From positions 992,001-1,056,000 of the forward strand of contig JACKCI010000002.1 in NCBI GenBank assembly GCA_020634155.1: a stretch of DNA of 64,000 nucleotides, given 5' to 3'. The notes under the pieces are model-generated. The model was not told the DNA's origin, ran no database searches, and saw only the letters and a list, made by a program, of their open reading frames with translations. Shown in pieces: positions 15,199 to 24,332 of the stretch. Each line of letters begins with the position of its first letter. Within the stretch, counting starts at the first letter, position 1. Made by a program: the position numbers and the translations under genes. The stretch is from Anaerolineales bacterium. GTDB lineage: Bacteria; Chloroflexota; Anaerolineae; Aggregatilineales; J027.

Positions 15199-16785
15199 AT
15201 GCGATACTTCCGTTTTCTTGCCATTCTGACAGTAATTGCCCTTATCAGTAGTGTTTTACCAGTTGTCCCCCGTAGTCTAGCTCAAGATGGTGTACAAGCA
15301 CGGGTTCAAGTTGCTGGCTTAAATGTGCGGGTGCAACCCGGCACTGACTCAGCCCGCGTTGGCAGTTTTGACTACAACATCATGGTCACGGTAACAGGCC
15401 GCGAAGACCAAGCCAACAATGGTGGCGTGTGGGTCTATGCCTCGGCTGATGGCGGGGCGACGGGGTGGGTACTTTCCGATTTCCTTGAGTTCCCCGCTGG
15501 ATTTGATTTGAATAGCCTACCTGTGATTGAGGTCGAAGGCGTGGCGGGTTCCGGCGGTGTTACTGTTTCGGGTGATGCCCTCGCAGGTGTGACCACTGGC
15601 CCCGTTAACTTCCGCGCTGGCCCCGGCACCAATCACTCAATTGTGGCTGGCTTAACGGCGGGTACTGCTTTCTCTGCCACTGCCCGTAACAGCAATAACA
15701 CATGGTTCAAGGCAGTGGTCAACGGTCAAGAAGGCTGGCTTTACTACACCTTGGTGGAAATCAACGGTGATGTCAGCAGCTTGCCAGTCGATAACACCGT
15801 TGTAGCCGCCCCAGCGGGTGGTGCAGGTGGAGCCTTACCCCCAGCAGCCCCGGCTGGTTATAGCACGGCTAACCTCGGCGTTTTCTCCTTTGGGGCGCAT
15901 GTCCAAAGCCTAGCCCACTCCGATTTGATGCACACAATGGGTATGACATGGGTCAAGACCCAAATCCGCTACTCACGCGGTCAAGACCCCAACTCGGTCG
16001 CAGGCTGGATTAATGATGCCCATGCGCGTGGCTTGCGGATTTTGCTCGGTGTGTTGGGTAGCCCTGGTGATGTGACGGGTGGTGATGCCTACTTCCAAGA
16101 CTATGCCAATTTTGTGGGCGGTTTGGCGGCTCTTGGTGCCGACGCCATTGAGGTTTGGAATGAACCCAATCTTGACCGTGAATGGCAACATGGGCAGATT
16201 AACCCTGCCACCTATACCCGCCTGCTCTCTTTTTCCTATAACGCCATTAAAGCCAGCAACCCTAGCACGATTGTGATTAGCGCGGCAATGGCTCCGACAG
16301 GTGCTGAAGGCGCTTTTGGTCTTGATGCGGTTTGGAATGACAACCGCTTCATTGCGGGGATGCGTGATGCGGGGGCCGCCAACTATATGGACTGCCTCGG
16401 CGCTCACTATAACGAGGGTATTGTCAGCCCCTACTGGACGACGGGCGACCCCCGTGACAACTACTACACCCGCTATTTCTGGGGCATGGTCAATACCTAT
16501 CGCAGCTTGATAGCCAAACCCATCTGCTTTACTGAACTGGGCTTTCTGTCCCCAGAAGGCTTTGGTGGTTTGCCCGCTAATTTTGCGTGGGCAGGCAATA
16601 CCTCTGTCGGTGAACATGCCCAATGGTTAGCCGAAGCAGTACGAATTGCACGCAGCAGCGGTTCTGTTAAACTAGTGATTATCTGGAACCTCGATTTTCA
16701 AGGCTCGTTTGGCAGTGACCCAATGGGTGGATATGCAATGATTCGACCCGATGGAAGCTGTCCCGCGTGCGCCGTTGTACGCTAA
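15199..16785 (+). CDS. Secreted SH3b-containing glycosidase-like protein (NEPN family member 2)
   Basis: This 528-residue exported protein has a signal peptide ending near 'RSLAQD', two bacterial SH3 (SH3b) repeats (about 32-95 with 'GLNVRVQPGTDSARVG', and 125-192 with 'PVNFRAGPGTNHSIV'), an Ala/Pro/Gly linker, and a clan GH-A-like barrel. Glu322 in 'VWNEPNLDREW' and Glu446 in 'CFTELGF' are the likely catalytic pair. SH3b repeats often bind peptidoglycan, so the enzyme is probably held at the cell wall. It is the first of three consecutive same-strand paralogues with different N-termini. An intrinsic terminator follows. Confidence 0.83.
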   Translation: MRYFRFLAILTVIALISSVLPVVPRSLAQDGVQARVQVAGLNVRVQPGTDSARVGSFDYNIMVTVTGREDQANNGGVWVYASADGGATGWVLSDFLEFPAGFDLNSLPVIEVEGVAGSGGVTVSGDALAGVTTGPVNFRAGPGTNHSIVAGLTAGTAFSATARNSNNTWFKAVVNGQEGWLYYTLVEINGDVSSLPVDNTVVAAPAGGAGGALPPAAPAGYSTANLGVFSFGAHVQSLAHSDLMHTMGMTWVKTQIRYSRGQDPNSVAGWINDAHARGLRILLGVLGSPGDVTGGDAYFQDYANFVGGLAALGADAIEVWNEPNLDREWQHGQINPATYTRLLSFSYNAIKASNPSTIVISAAMAPTGAEGAFGLDAVWNDNRFIAGMRDAGAANYMDCLGAHYNEGIVSPYWTTGDPRDNYYTRYFWGMVNTYRSLIAKPICFTELGFLSPEGFGGLPANFAWAGNTSVGEHAQWLAEAVRIARSSGSVKLVIIWNLDFQGSFGSDPMGGYAMIRPDGSCPACAVVR

Positions 16786-16804
16786 CAACTGAATAGTCCA
16801 TACC

Positions 16805-16838
16805 GAGGGGGATACAGCAAGGCTGTGTCCCTCTTTTT
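16805..16838 (+). terminator. Intrinsic terminator after the SH3-glycosidase gene
   Basis: A GC-rich hairpin (arms near 16805-16818 and 16822-16833, GAGGG..GATACAGC / GCTGTGTCCCTC) is followed by TTTTT at 16834-16838. It ends the message 20 bases after the gene, so the next paralogue probably has its own promoter or depends on read-through. Confidence 0.85.
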
Positions 16839-16855
16839 ACCGACAAGGAGAGTTT

Positions 16856-18424
16856 ATGACTTATCAAAGTAAAGCCAAGCAAATTCGCGGATTTGTGGCA
16901 GTTTGGGTTGGTGTTTCTTTGCTGGTTGCGGCTGCAACCTTTGTAGGAATTTATGTTGGAACTGGAGAATTAGAAACCGCCACCGCCAGCCAACCCATCG
17001 CCCCATCTGATAATACAACTACCACTAGCGAAACCAATGTACTCGTTTTTAGTGCCCCTGAAATTGTTGAACAAGCGGCCCCTGAAGTTATTGAAGACAG
17101 CACCGCGCCTGTGGCTCCAGCAGTGGATGAAGATACCACTATAACTATAGCTGTAGAATCCGCCGACAATGGGACTACTGCCGATACGGAGCCTGTCACT
17201 GTTGCGGTAGAAGCCGAAACGGGCGACGGCCCTGTTGCTGAACCGCCTCAACAAGATGGCCCCACCCCGACCCCCGCGCCCACCATCCCACCTATCCAAG
17301 ACCGCGGCTTCAACCTTGGTGTCCAAGTCCTGCCCAACTACAACAACGACGAGAATGTTATGAGTGGCTATATGGACGCCGCTGCCAATCAATTGCGCCT
17401 GAATTGGGTTAAGTTGCAGGTACGCTGGGAATTTGCCGAGCCGCAACCCGGTGTCTATGACTGGGAGCGCTTGGGCTATGATTTGTTCTTTGATCTAGCT
17501 GCTCGTTATAACCTCAAAGTTTTGATTAGCGTGGTGTCGGCTCCCGATTGGGCGCGTGAAGCAGGTGTTAATCTGGAAACGCATGGCCCGCCCGCTGATA
17601 ACCAAGCCCTTGCCAATTTCATCGGTACCATGATTAGCCGCTACCCCGGTCGCATCCACGCCGTCGAGGTCTGGAATGAGATGAACCTTGCCCGTGAATG
17701 GACGAGCGCACGTGGTTTGCGGGCGGCGGATTATGTCGCGTTGGTGACCACCGTTGCCAATACCATCCGCTTTGTTGACCCCAACATTATCGTGGTCAGT
17801 GGGGCGCTCTCCCCAACGGGTGTTAATGATGGTGTGAATGCCATTGACGACTTTGTGTATACCGACCAACTCATTGCAGCGGGCTTGCTGAATGTGGTAG
17901 ATTGTTTCGGTGCCCATCACAATGGCTATAACATTGGGCCGCGTGTGCCGTCTGATAATGTCCCCAATGACCCCACCGCCATCTTCCGTGGCCCCTTCGA
18001 TAACCCGAACCATTCGTGGTCGTTTTATTCGACGTTGACGACCTACGCCAACAAGATTCGGGCAGCAGGTAGTAGTGTGCCGTTGTGCGTTACCGAATTT
18101 GGCTGGGCGGTCACTGAAGACCTTGACCTCAGCCAAGTTGGGGGCATGATCCAAAACTTCGAGTTCGCTAACGATAACACCCTCGAAGAACAGCGTGATT
18201 TCTTGGTCGAGGCGGTTCAAATGATGGATGAAGAATGGGACTTTGTGTGGCTGGCCTTCATCTGGAATCTGAATTTCGGCCCCGAAGCCCAATGGCAAAT
18301 CCGTGCTGACCAACCCTTCAAGGACAATATTCCCTATTCCTTGATTCGCACCAATTACACGCAGTCACTGGCATGGCCTTTTATCGCTGAATTTGACTTC
18401 CGTGGACGGGCAGCCCAGCCCTAA
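16856..18424 (+). CDS. Membrane-anchored glycosidase-like protein with Thr/Pro linker (NEPN family member 3)
   Basis: This 522-residue protein has one N-terminal membrane anchor ('FVAVWVGVSLLVAAATFVGI', about 13-32), a low-complexity Thr/Glu/Val/Pro linker (about 40-140, ending 'PTPTPAPTIPP'), and a clan GH-A-like barrel. Glu275 and Glu414 ('CVTEFGW') are the candidate catalytic pair. The acid/base motif reads 'VWNEMNLAREW', so the usual Pro after Glu is Met, the only such change among the five paralogues. The long linker would hold the domain away from the membrane. A Shine-Dalgarno (AAGGAGAG) precedes the ATG. A hairpin follows the stop. Confidence 0.82.
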   Translation: MTYQSKAKQIRGFVAVWVGVSLLVAAATFVGIYVGTGELETATASQPIAPSDNTTTTSETNVLVFSAPEIVEQAAPEVIEDSTAPVAPAVDEDTTITIAVESADNGTTADTEPVTVAVEAETGDGPVAEPPQQDGPTPTPAPTIPPIQDRGFNLGVQVLPNYNNDENVMSGYMDAAANQLRLNWVKLQVRWEFAEPQPGVYDWERLGYDLFFDLAARYNLKVLISVVSAPDWAREAGVNLETHGPPADNQALANFIGTMISRYPGRIHAVEVWNEMNLAREWTSARGLRAADYVALVTTVANTIRFVDPNIIVVSGALSPTGVNDGVNAIDDFVYTDQLIAAGLLNVVDCFGAHHNGYNIGPRVPSDNVPNDPTAIFRGPFDNPNHSWSFYSTLTTYANKIRAAGSSVPLCVTEFGWAVTEDLDLSQVGGMIQNFEFANDNTLEEQRDFLVEAVQMMDEEWDFVWLAFIWNLNFGPEAQWQIRADQPFKDNIPYSLIRTNYTQSLAWPFIAEFDFRGRAAQP

Positions 18425-18453
18425 TCCATCGTGTGAATGTGGCATTTTATATA

Positions 18454-18486
18454 GACGGGGGCGGACAGTCTGTCCCCGTCTTTGTT
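18454..18486 (+). terminator. Probable intrinsic terminator between glycosidase-like paralogues
   Basis: GACGGGG (18454-18460) pairs with CCCCGTC (18474-18480) around an inner GACAG/CTGTC pair, followed by TTTGTT. The T-tract is short, so termination may be partial. Confidence 0.65.
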
Positions 18487-18501
18487 ATCCAAGGGGTATT
18501 C

Positions 18502-19785
18502 ATGAGAAAACGTATGCTCATCTTCAGCGCGGGCGGCGTGCTGCTTATCATCGGGGCTGTAATTGGCATTATCGCTTGGCAGCGCAGCCAAGACGACGAT
18601 GCTCTGCCCTATGGCCCGCGTCCGCACTATGCCGCAGTGAATAACCTTGCCGCTGATGCTGTTGATTTATCAACAAACGCCAAAGTCTTCCCTTCATTGA
18701 CCTATGGCATCCAAACCTTTTTCTGGTGGCACCCCGACTACCGCCAAGTGGGTCTCGATCACGTCAATATCATGCAGTTCTCGCATATCCGCCAAGACTT
18801 TGCATGGGCCGATATTGAGCCTGTGCAGCGTCCCAAGGATGACCCAGAGCGCTATGTGTGGGCGCAGGCTGATGCTATGATGCACGACATTGAGGCCAAA
18901 GAGGTGCAGGTTATCGCTCGCTTGGATAAGCCGCCCGCATGGGCTTTGCGCCCTGATGTGGATTATGGCGACATTCCCTTTGATACCACGCGCTTGTTTG
19001 AATACTGTGGGGCAGTAGCCACCCGCTATCAAGGTCGCATTACTGCCTATCAAATTTGGAACGAACCTAACCTGAAACGCGAATGGGCCGACACCCCGCC
19101 CAGCCCAGAGGGGTATGTGGATTTGCTGAAAGGCTGTTCAACCGCTATCCGCCAAGCCGACCCCGACGCTATTATCATCTCAGCAGGTATGGCCCCCACC
19201 GGTACCCGTGATACAACGGCTTTGCCTGATGAAGAATTTTTCTGGAAGATGTACCAAGCAGGAGCCGCCCCCTATTTTGATGTACTCGGTGTTCATGCCC
19301 CCGGTTATGCTTTTGAGCCAGAGATTGACCCCCAAGCAGTCGTTGAGCAGGGGTATCTGGCGTGGCAATGCTTCCGCCATGTGGAGGCTGTTCGGGCCAT
19401 TATGGTCGCCAATGGGGATGAGGCCAAACAAATCGCCATTACGGAAATGGGCTGGACAATCGACCCCCGCCCCGACTCGATTTATCATTGGTTTGCCGTC
19501 ACGCCAGAGCAGCAAGGGGAGTATCTAGCGCGGGCCTATGCCTATGCTGCCGAGCATTGGCGGCCTTGGGTTGGCCTTATGGTGGCGTTATATTATCCTA
19601 ATCCCGCTTGGACAGAAGATAATGAGGAGTATTGGTGGGCAATAGGGGTGCCGACCATCCTGCCTTTTGCAATGGATCATCGCCCCGCGTGGCCTGCCTT
19701 GGTGCAGATGCGAAAAACCTCCTCTAACCCTGACTATGACCATCCAGCCCGCGATGCCTACTTCAACCCTATCGAGGATGATTAG
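18502..19785 (+). CDS. Membrane-anchored glycosidase-like protein (NEPN family member 4)
   Basis: This 427-residue protein has an N-terminal anchor ('LIFSAGGVLLIIGAVIGIIA') and a clan GH-A-like barrel facing outward. Glu188 in 'IWNEPNLKREW' and Glu315 in 'AITEMGW' are the candidate acid/base and nucleophile, 127 residues apart. The frame is open to 18433, but ATG 18502 follows AAGGGG and directly precedes the anchor, so it is the start. The next gene, a CopD-like membrane protein, begins two bases after the stop. It most resembles family member 1 at 'GRITAYQIWNEPN' and 'VANGDEAKQI'. Confidence 0.82.
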   Translation: MRKRMLIFSAGGVLLIIGAVIGIIAWQRSQDDDALPYGPRPHYAAVNNLAADAVDLSTNAKVFPSLTYGIQTFFWWHPDYRQVGLDHVNIMQFSHIRQDFAWADIEPVQRPKDDPERYVWAQADAMMHDIEAKEVQVIARLDKPPAWALRPDVDYGDIPFDTTRLFEYCGAVATRYQGRITAYQIWNEPNLKREWADTPPSPEGYVDLLKGCSTAIRQADPDAIIISAGMAPTGTRDTTALPDEEFFWKMYQAGAAPYFDVLGVHAPGYAFEPEIDPQAVVEQGYLAWQCFRHVEAVRAIMVANGDEAKQIAITEMGWTIDPRPDSIYHWFAVTPEQQGEYLARAYAYAAEHWRPWVGLMVALYYPNPAWTEDNEEYWWAIGVPTILPFAMDHRPAWPALVQMRKTSSNPDYDHPARDAYFNPIEDD

Positions 19786-19787
19786 CC

Positions 19788-20285
19788 ATGAATGTCCTAC
19801 TTGCCATCAGTTATTTTGTGCATTTGGTTGCTACTGTCGTCTGGATTGGTGGTTTGGCGATTTTTGTGCTTTTGGTTTGGCCCGCCGCCAAGCGCACCCT
19901 GAACCAACCAGAGACCAATCATCAATTCCTCGCCACCTTACAAGAACGCTTCCGTCCCTTGGCTAATCTGAGCCTGTTGCTCTTGCTCGGCACGGGTATG
20001 GTGCAGACCGGAGCCAATGAGAATTACGAGGCGCTGCTGACCTTTACCAACACATGGACACAGGCTATGCTTTTTAAGCACATAGCTTTTGGCGGAATGA
20101 TACTAGTGGCGGGTATACTACAATTTGGGATTGCCCCCGCACTAGAACGTGCCAAGCTTTTGGCGGCACGTGGTCAGGCTAACGAACTGGAAGCGGTGTT
20201 GACCCGTGAAGCTCACCTGACTCAACTAATGCTAGGGCTGGGTATCCTTGTTTTAGTATGTACTGCGATTGCGACCGCCGTCTAA
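19788..20285 (+). CDS. CopD-like four-TM membrane protein
   Basis: This 165-residue integral membrane protein has four hydrophobic segments. The opening 'YFVHLVATVVWIGGLAIFV' and 'MLFKHIAFGGMILVAG' put single His residues at the start of helices 1 and 3, as in the CopD domain of copper-import proteins and related uncharacterised families. Copper or haem binding is possible but not shown. The start follows the previous stop by two bases, and a glycosyltransferase follows 16 bases on, so it may be carried along in a mixed membrane operon. Confidence 0.62.
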   Translation: MNVLLAISYFVHLVATVVWIGGLAIFVLLVWPAAKRTLNQPETNHQFLATLQERFRPLANLSLLLLLGTGMVQTGANENYEALLTFTNTWTQAMLFKHIAFGGMILVAGILQFGIAPALERAKLLAARGQANELEAVLTREAHLTQLMLGLGILVLVCTAIATAV

Positions 20286-20301
20286 CTAACGGAGTGTGGT
20301 T

Positions 20302-22422
20302 TTGAAGTCACGCTGGCTAGAACTCATGATTGTGAGCATCTTGCTCCTCATTGGCTTTGGGGTGCGGGTGCATGATATTGCAACAGTCCCAATGGGCTTT
20401 TCTGCCAATGAAATCATTGGTATTCGCGTGACTGAGGTCATCAAAGACCGTACCTTCCGCGTTTTTTTCACCACTGAGAATGGGAGCATTGAGAGCCTTT
20501 TTTATATGCTCCAAATCCCCGTTACCATGTTGGTCGGTGATGGCTTGGTCGGCTATCGGATGATGCCCCTCTGGACAAGTCTAATCACTCTTGCCTTGGT
20601 CTATGCCGTAGCCCGTCGTCTCTTTGGCATATCGGTTGGCTTTATTGCGCTCATTACCATGTGTTTTGGAATATGGCCTGTGTTGATTGGCCGCACCGCT
20701 ACCCATGTCTCGTTGGTAGGAGCCATGACCCTCATCACCTTACTGGCTGCCAGCCATGCCTTCTATTTGCAGCAGAACATCCGCCCCCTGCGCCCCAAAA
20801 CTATTTCTTATACCTATTTAGCCCTTGCGGTGGTTCTCTCGGCCTATACCGACTATACGGGCCTCTTGGCAGGGCTTGGGGTGTTTTTATTCGTCTTGTA
20901 TCTGTGGTATACCCGCCAAACTGTCTCGCGTCATACATGGTGGAACACGGGCTATGCGCTGACCCTCTCCATGATTTTTGGCCTGCCCTACTTAATTTCC
21001 TTTCTGCGAACCGCCTCCGTAAGTGGTCTCTATGTGTTTTGGCGAGACCGCCCCACCAGCCCACTTAATCTCCTTGAATCGATAGGACATACCCTTGTGG
21101 CCTTTGCATGGCGTGGGGATGCTAACCCTGCTCATAATATCCCCGGCCTAGCCCTATTACCACCAGAAGGTGCTTTGATTGCTGCGGTTGGTCTGATTGC
21201 TGCCCTATGGCGTTGGCGTAAACCCAACTATGCCTTGTTGGTGATTTTCTTTAATTTGGGCCTGTTGCCGGATATGTGGTTGCGCGGTGGTCCAGATTAC
21301 GAAGCCTTGGCCTTTGTGAATCCGCTGGTCTATATTCTGATTGGGGTCGGGGTCGTTGAGTTCTTCCGCATTTTGCGCGAGAATACTGACCCACCCGATA
21401 AATTGGCATGGCTCAAGCGCCAACGGTTGCTAGGTGAATGGCCCCAACCGCTGTATCGTATCACAATCATTTTTGTACTGATTATTTTTGCACGAGATAT
21501 TTGGTTCTTTCGTCAACTCTTTGCGGACTGGCCTAATCGTCCGGATACCCAACAAGCCTATCACACCAACATTGGGCAATTAGCCGTTTATCTGGATCAT
21601 AACCCTGACGGGCCGCCTGTTTTAATTTGTTCGCCACAAATTCACCCTACCACCAGCATCACTGAGGCCCCAAGCGACCAACAATTGCTGGAGTGGATGC
21701 TTCACAGGGAGGATATATCCTATCGGGTCGCCAATTGTCGCCGAGACTTTATCTTGCTCAATGCGGGTGCTACCATGCGGGTGGTGTTCACCGATGCGGC
21801 AGATGTGACCACCCTTCCTATCCAAATTCGACACTGGCTCGAAGATGCCCAACCGCTGTCTAGCCAGTATCTTGATCGCGGTACAGCTTATCTCTTAGAA
21901 GTTGAGCGCCGTCTTGCGGATATGGGGGGGGCATTACAACGCGAGTCGCAAATTTTCTATCCCCGTGTCTCAACTGAAGATGAACTGGAACAAGTGCCGC
22001 TTCCCGTGCGTTTTGGCGGTAATCTAGCCTTGATGGGTCATGAACCTCTACAACTGGAGGGCGATATTCACTCCGGCACCGTCTTTACGCTGGTCACTTA
22101 TTGGCGAGTTGATGGGTCAGTGCTATCCAACGCAGGAGTTTTCATCCGTTTGCATGATACCCCCCAAGCCAGCCCCTATGCTGAGGTCAATGAGTTCCAA
22201 GTCGATACCAGCCGTTTACAGGCCCGTGATATTATTGTGCAGGTTGGGTTGTTGCGGTTACCAGATACGTTGCGGAACCAAGAATATCGCTTGACGTTGG
22301 GGGTCTATGATGGTGAAACCGTCAACCAGCTACCCGTTTACGATACCCTCACAGGTGCTGTGCGCGGAACCTATCTGCTCTTGGGTCAGCCTTTTATCGT
22401 GACTACAACCAACGGCGGATAA
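20302..22422 (+). CDS. Large GT-C/PMT-type membrane glycosyltransferase
   Basis: This 706-residue protein has about eleven membrane segments followed by a soluble C-terminal portion. The first loop contains 'VPMGFSANEIIGIRVTEV', where the usual Asp-Glu of PMT_2 proteins is replaced by Asn-Glu, so catalysis may differ. The C-terminal domain ('VRFGGNLALMGHEPLQ', 'YRLTLGVYDGETVNQLP') resembles the beta-sandwich tail of the glycosyltransferase at 7836. The start is TTG 20302, seven bases after GGAG at 20291-20294; GTG 20296 is too close to that site. The 3' end overlaps the convergent solute-binding protein gene by 20 bases. Confidence 0.74.
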   Translation: MKSRWLELMIVSILLLIGFGVRVHDIATVPMGFSANEIIGIRVTEVIKDRTFRVFFTTENGSIESLFYMLQIPVTMLVGDGLVGYRMMPLWTSLITLALVYAVARRLFGISVGFIALITMCFGIWPVLIGRTATHVSLVGAMTLITLLAASHAFYLQQNIRPLRPKTISYTYLALAVVLSAYTDYTGLLAGLGVFLFVLYLWYTRQTVSRHTWWNTGYALTLSMIFGLPYLISFLRTASVSGLYVFWRDRPTSPLNLLESIGHTLVAFAWRGDANPAHNIPGLALLPPEGALIAAVGLIAALWRWRKPNYALLVIFFNLGLLPDMWLRGGPDYEALAFVNPLVYILIGVGVVEFFRILRENTDPPDKLAWLKRQRLLGEWPQPLYRITIIFVLIIFARDIWFFRQLFADWPNRPDTQQAYHTNIGQLAVYLDHNPDGPPVLICSPQIHPTTSITEAPSDQQLLEWMLHREDISYRVANCRRDFILLNAGATMRVVFTDAADVTTLPIQIRHWLEDAQPLSSQYLDRGTAYLLEVERRLADMGGALQRESQIFYPRVSTEDELEQVPLPVRFGGNLALMGHEPLQLEGDIHSGTVFTLVTYWRVDGSVLSNAGVFIRLHDTPQASPYAEVNEFQVDTSRLQARDIIVQVGLLRLPDTLRNQEYRLTLGVYDGETVNQLPVYDTLTGAVRGTYLLLGQPFIVTTTNGG

Positions 22423-23191
22423 TAGCCTCTAGGGTGCCGTCTGTTTTCCATTGATTGAGGATATTCTCAATGGCGTTGTATAGTCGCCAGTCCGAGCGCC
22501 GCATGGCAATCACATATGGGTCATTGACAAGAGCCGTATCACTGACCTGCAACTGGGGGTGGGTGCGGCTGGCTAATCGGGCGCTGATGGCATCAATCAA
22601 GGCGTAATCGACCTCTCCATCTAAAACAATCTGTATAGCCTCCTCAACACTCAGCGCCGAGATAATGGTCAAATACCCAGCCAACGGACGCAGTGCTAAG
22701 TCCCCATCCGATGCAAATTCAACCACTACCCGTTGCCCGCTCAGGTCGTCTAAGTGTTGTGGTAATGCATCATTGAGGCCAACGACGACTTGCCCCGCAT
22801 CAAAATAGGCTTGGGTATAAAAGACTTGCTTGGCGCGATTGGTGTCAGGACGCAAGGCTGCAATAATTAGGTCAATTTGTCCCGTATAGAGCGCGTCAAA
22901 CATGCCGTCATAGGTGACGAGGACAAAGCGTACAGGTACCCCAAACTCAGCCCCCAATGCTTGGGCAACCTCAACATCAATTCCTGCGAGGCCCTCATCA
23001 ACAAAAGCCGCAAAGGGTGGGATACTAGGGTCAACCCCCACCACCAAAGTGCCGCCCTCATGGATTCGCCGCCATGTATAGTCAGGCGAACCCGTCCCCG
23101 TACTGCGGAGTGCCAAACTACTGACTAGCATGGCCCCCAAGATGACCAACCCTGCCAGTCGCCCCAAAAATTTATTGCCAGCCCCGCGCAT
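22403..23191 (-). CDS. ABC-type amino-acid-like solute-binding protein (family 3)
   Basis: This roughly 262-residue exported binding protein has a signal or anchor segment ('LAGLVILGAMLVSSLA') and the two-lobed family 3 fold: 'GTLVVGVDPSIPPFAAF', 'GIDVEVAQALGAEFGV', 'YDGMFDALYTGQIDLI' and the hinge 'GEVDYALIDAISA'. Members bind amino acids or other small polar solutes. No permease or ATPase genes for an importer lie next to it. The start is uncertain: ATG 23191 or 23209, both overlapping the upstream glycosidase-like gene by 20-38 bases. The strong overlap suggests co-translation with that gene. Confidence 0.82.
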   Translation of the reverse strand: MRGAGNKFLGRLAGLVILGAMLVSSLALRSTGTGSPDYTWRRIHEGGTLVVGVDPSIPPFAAFVDEGLAGIDVEVAQALGAEFGVPVRFVLVTYDGMFDALYTGQIDLIIAALRPDTNRAKQVFYTQAYFDAGQVVVGLNDALPQHLDDLSGQRVVVEFASDGDLALRPLAGYLTIISALSVEEAIQIVLDGEVDYALIDAISARLASRTHPQLQVSDTALVNDPYVIAMRRSDWRLYNAIENILNQWKTDGTLEAIIRRWL

Positions 23192-24332
23192 AAGCCTGCA
23201 ATGCCTCATAAATAGGTTTCAGGTCGAAGTTGGTCGAAACCAGTGTGAAATAGTCTGGATAGCTGTTGGTTGGGGCGGGGAGGCGGAACTGCCACAGGCA
23301 TATCACCTCCAGCCACGGGTAGCGCTGACTGTAGTCATACATAGCGAGGGTGTATTGAATGCGCTGGGCAGGGCGCACAGCATAGGCATAGCGCGGGTGG
23401 TCATTCCAGCCCGTTTCAGTGATGTAAATAGGTTTGGCACTATCCCCATTGTCCTCCATAATCTGGCGGATGAGTTCAACCCGCCGAAAATTGAGGATGT
23501 CGGGGGCAGGTTCGGCTTGGGGTGGCTGGGTAAATGGGTAGTTGTGAACCGCTAACGCATCAAAATAGGCACCTGCGCCTGCTTCATACATGCGTTGCAA
23601 ATAATCCAACTCATCCCAACCGCCCTGCAACCCGCCGGGTGCAGCAAGGGTTGAGGCCAGTGCTCCCCCTAAGATGACTACATCGGGGTTAGCCTCATGT
23701 GCTGCGTTATAGGCCAGTCCCAAGAGGCGCGTATAGGCTACGGGTTCAGGCGGGCGCTCCCCCCATTCAAAATTGAGGTTGGGTTCATTCCAAATAATCA
23801 AGTGGTCAATACGGCCCTGATAACGGGCGGCAAAGGCTCCCACAAAGCGGGCAAAATCATCAAAGGACTCATCAGGCAGATAGTTGAGGGTGGCCCGTTC
23901 CGCATCACCTTGCGCCCATGCTGGTACTAGGCCCAAGCGGGCAATAACCTGTAGCCCTTGATTCTCAGCATGGAGCAGTGTGCGGTCAACATGATTCCAG
24001 TCATAGGTGCCTTGGCTGTTCTCAATATAGGCCCAAGGGAAAAACTCAACAATGGTGCTGGCTCCCATCTCACGCACCAATTGCAGGGTCTTTTGGATTT
24101 TCCACGATTCGACTTCATCGGTGAGGCGGGTATGGACACACACACGCGGGTCGATAGTCTGCACGCTTTGGGGTGGCCCAATCTGTACCGTGGGAGATGG
24201 GGCTGGCTTTGGCTCTCGAAAAGGGGGGATAGGCGCGGCCCATACGATGAGCAGACCGAGGAATACCGCGCCACGCAGGAGTGCCGCTTGTTTATTTATT
24301 ACTGCCGCCCAATTCCGTGATTTGGCGAACAA
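23172..24332 (-). CDS. Exported glycosidase-like protein (NEPN family member 5)
   Basis: This 386-residue protein has an N-terminal hydrophobic segment ('GAVFLGLLIVWAA'), a Pro-rich linker ('PPFREPKPAPSP') and a clan GH-A-like barrel. Glu183 in 'IWNEPNLNFEW' and Glu306 in 'ITETGW' form the candidate catalytic pair, 123 residues apart. It is the only paralogue on the minus strand. The frame opens at TTG 24332, which overlaps the end of the small membrane-protein gene by 41 bases; no ATG is available before the hydrophobic segment, so the exact start is uncertain. It is followed by the overlapping solute-binding protein gene. Confidence 0.8.
   Translation of the reverse strand: MFAKSRNWAAVINKQAALLRGAVFLGLLIVWAAPIPPFREPKPAPSPTVQIGPPQSVQTIDPRVCVHTRLTDEVESWKIQKTLQLVREMGASTIVEFFPWAYIENSQGTYDWNHVDRTLLHAENQGLQVIARLGLVPAWAQGDAERATLNYLPDESFDDFARFVGAFAARYQGRIDHLIIWNEPNLNFEWGERPPEPVAYTRLLGLAYNAAHEANPDVVILGGALASTLAAPGGLQGGWDELDYLQRMYEAGAGAYFDALAVHNYPFTQPPQAEPAPDILNFRRVELIRQIMEDNGDSAKPIYITETGWNDHPRYAYAVRPAQRIQYTLAMYDYSQRYPWLEVICLWQFRLPAPTNSYPDYFTLVSTNFDLKPIYEALQAYARGWQ

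Noticed and set aside
17495..18313. 272-residue minus-strand frame opposite a glycosidase-like gene
   Set aside because: It mirrors the coding strand's codon pattern and shows no recognisable motif; a shadow of the real gene.
20661..21068. 135-residue plus-strand frame within the large glycosyltransferase
   Set aside because: It is an out-of-frame reading of the membrane protein and is rich in unusual residues for a real protein.
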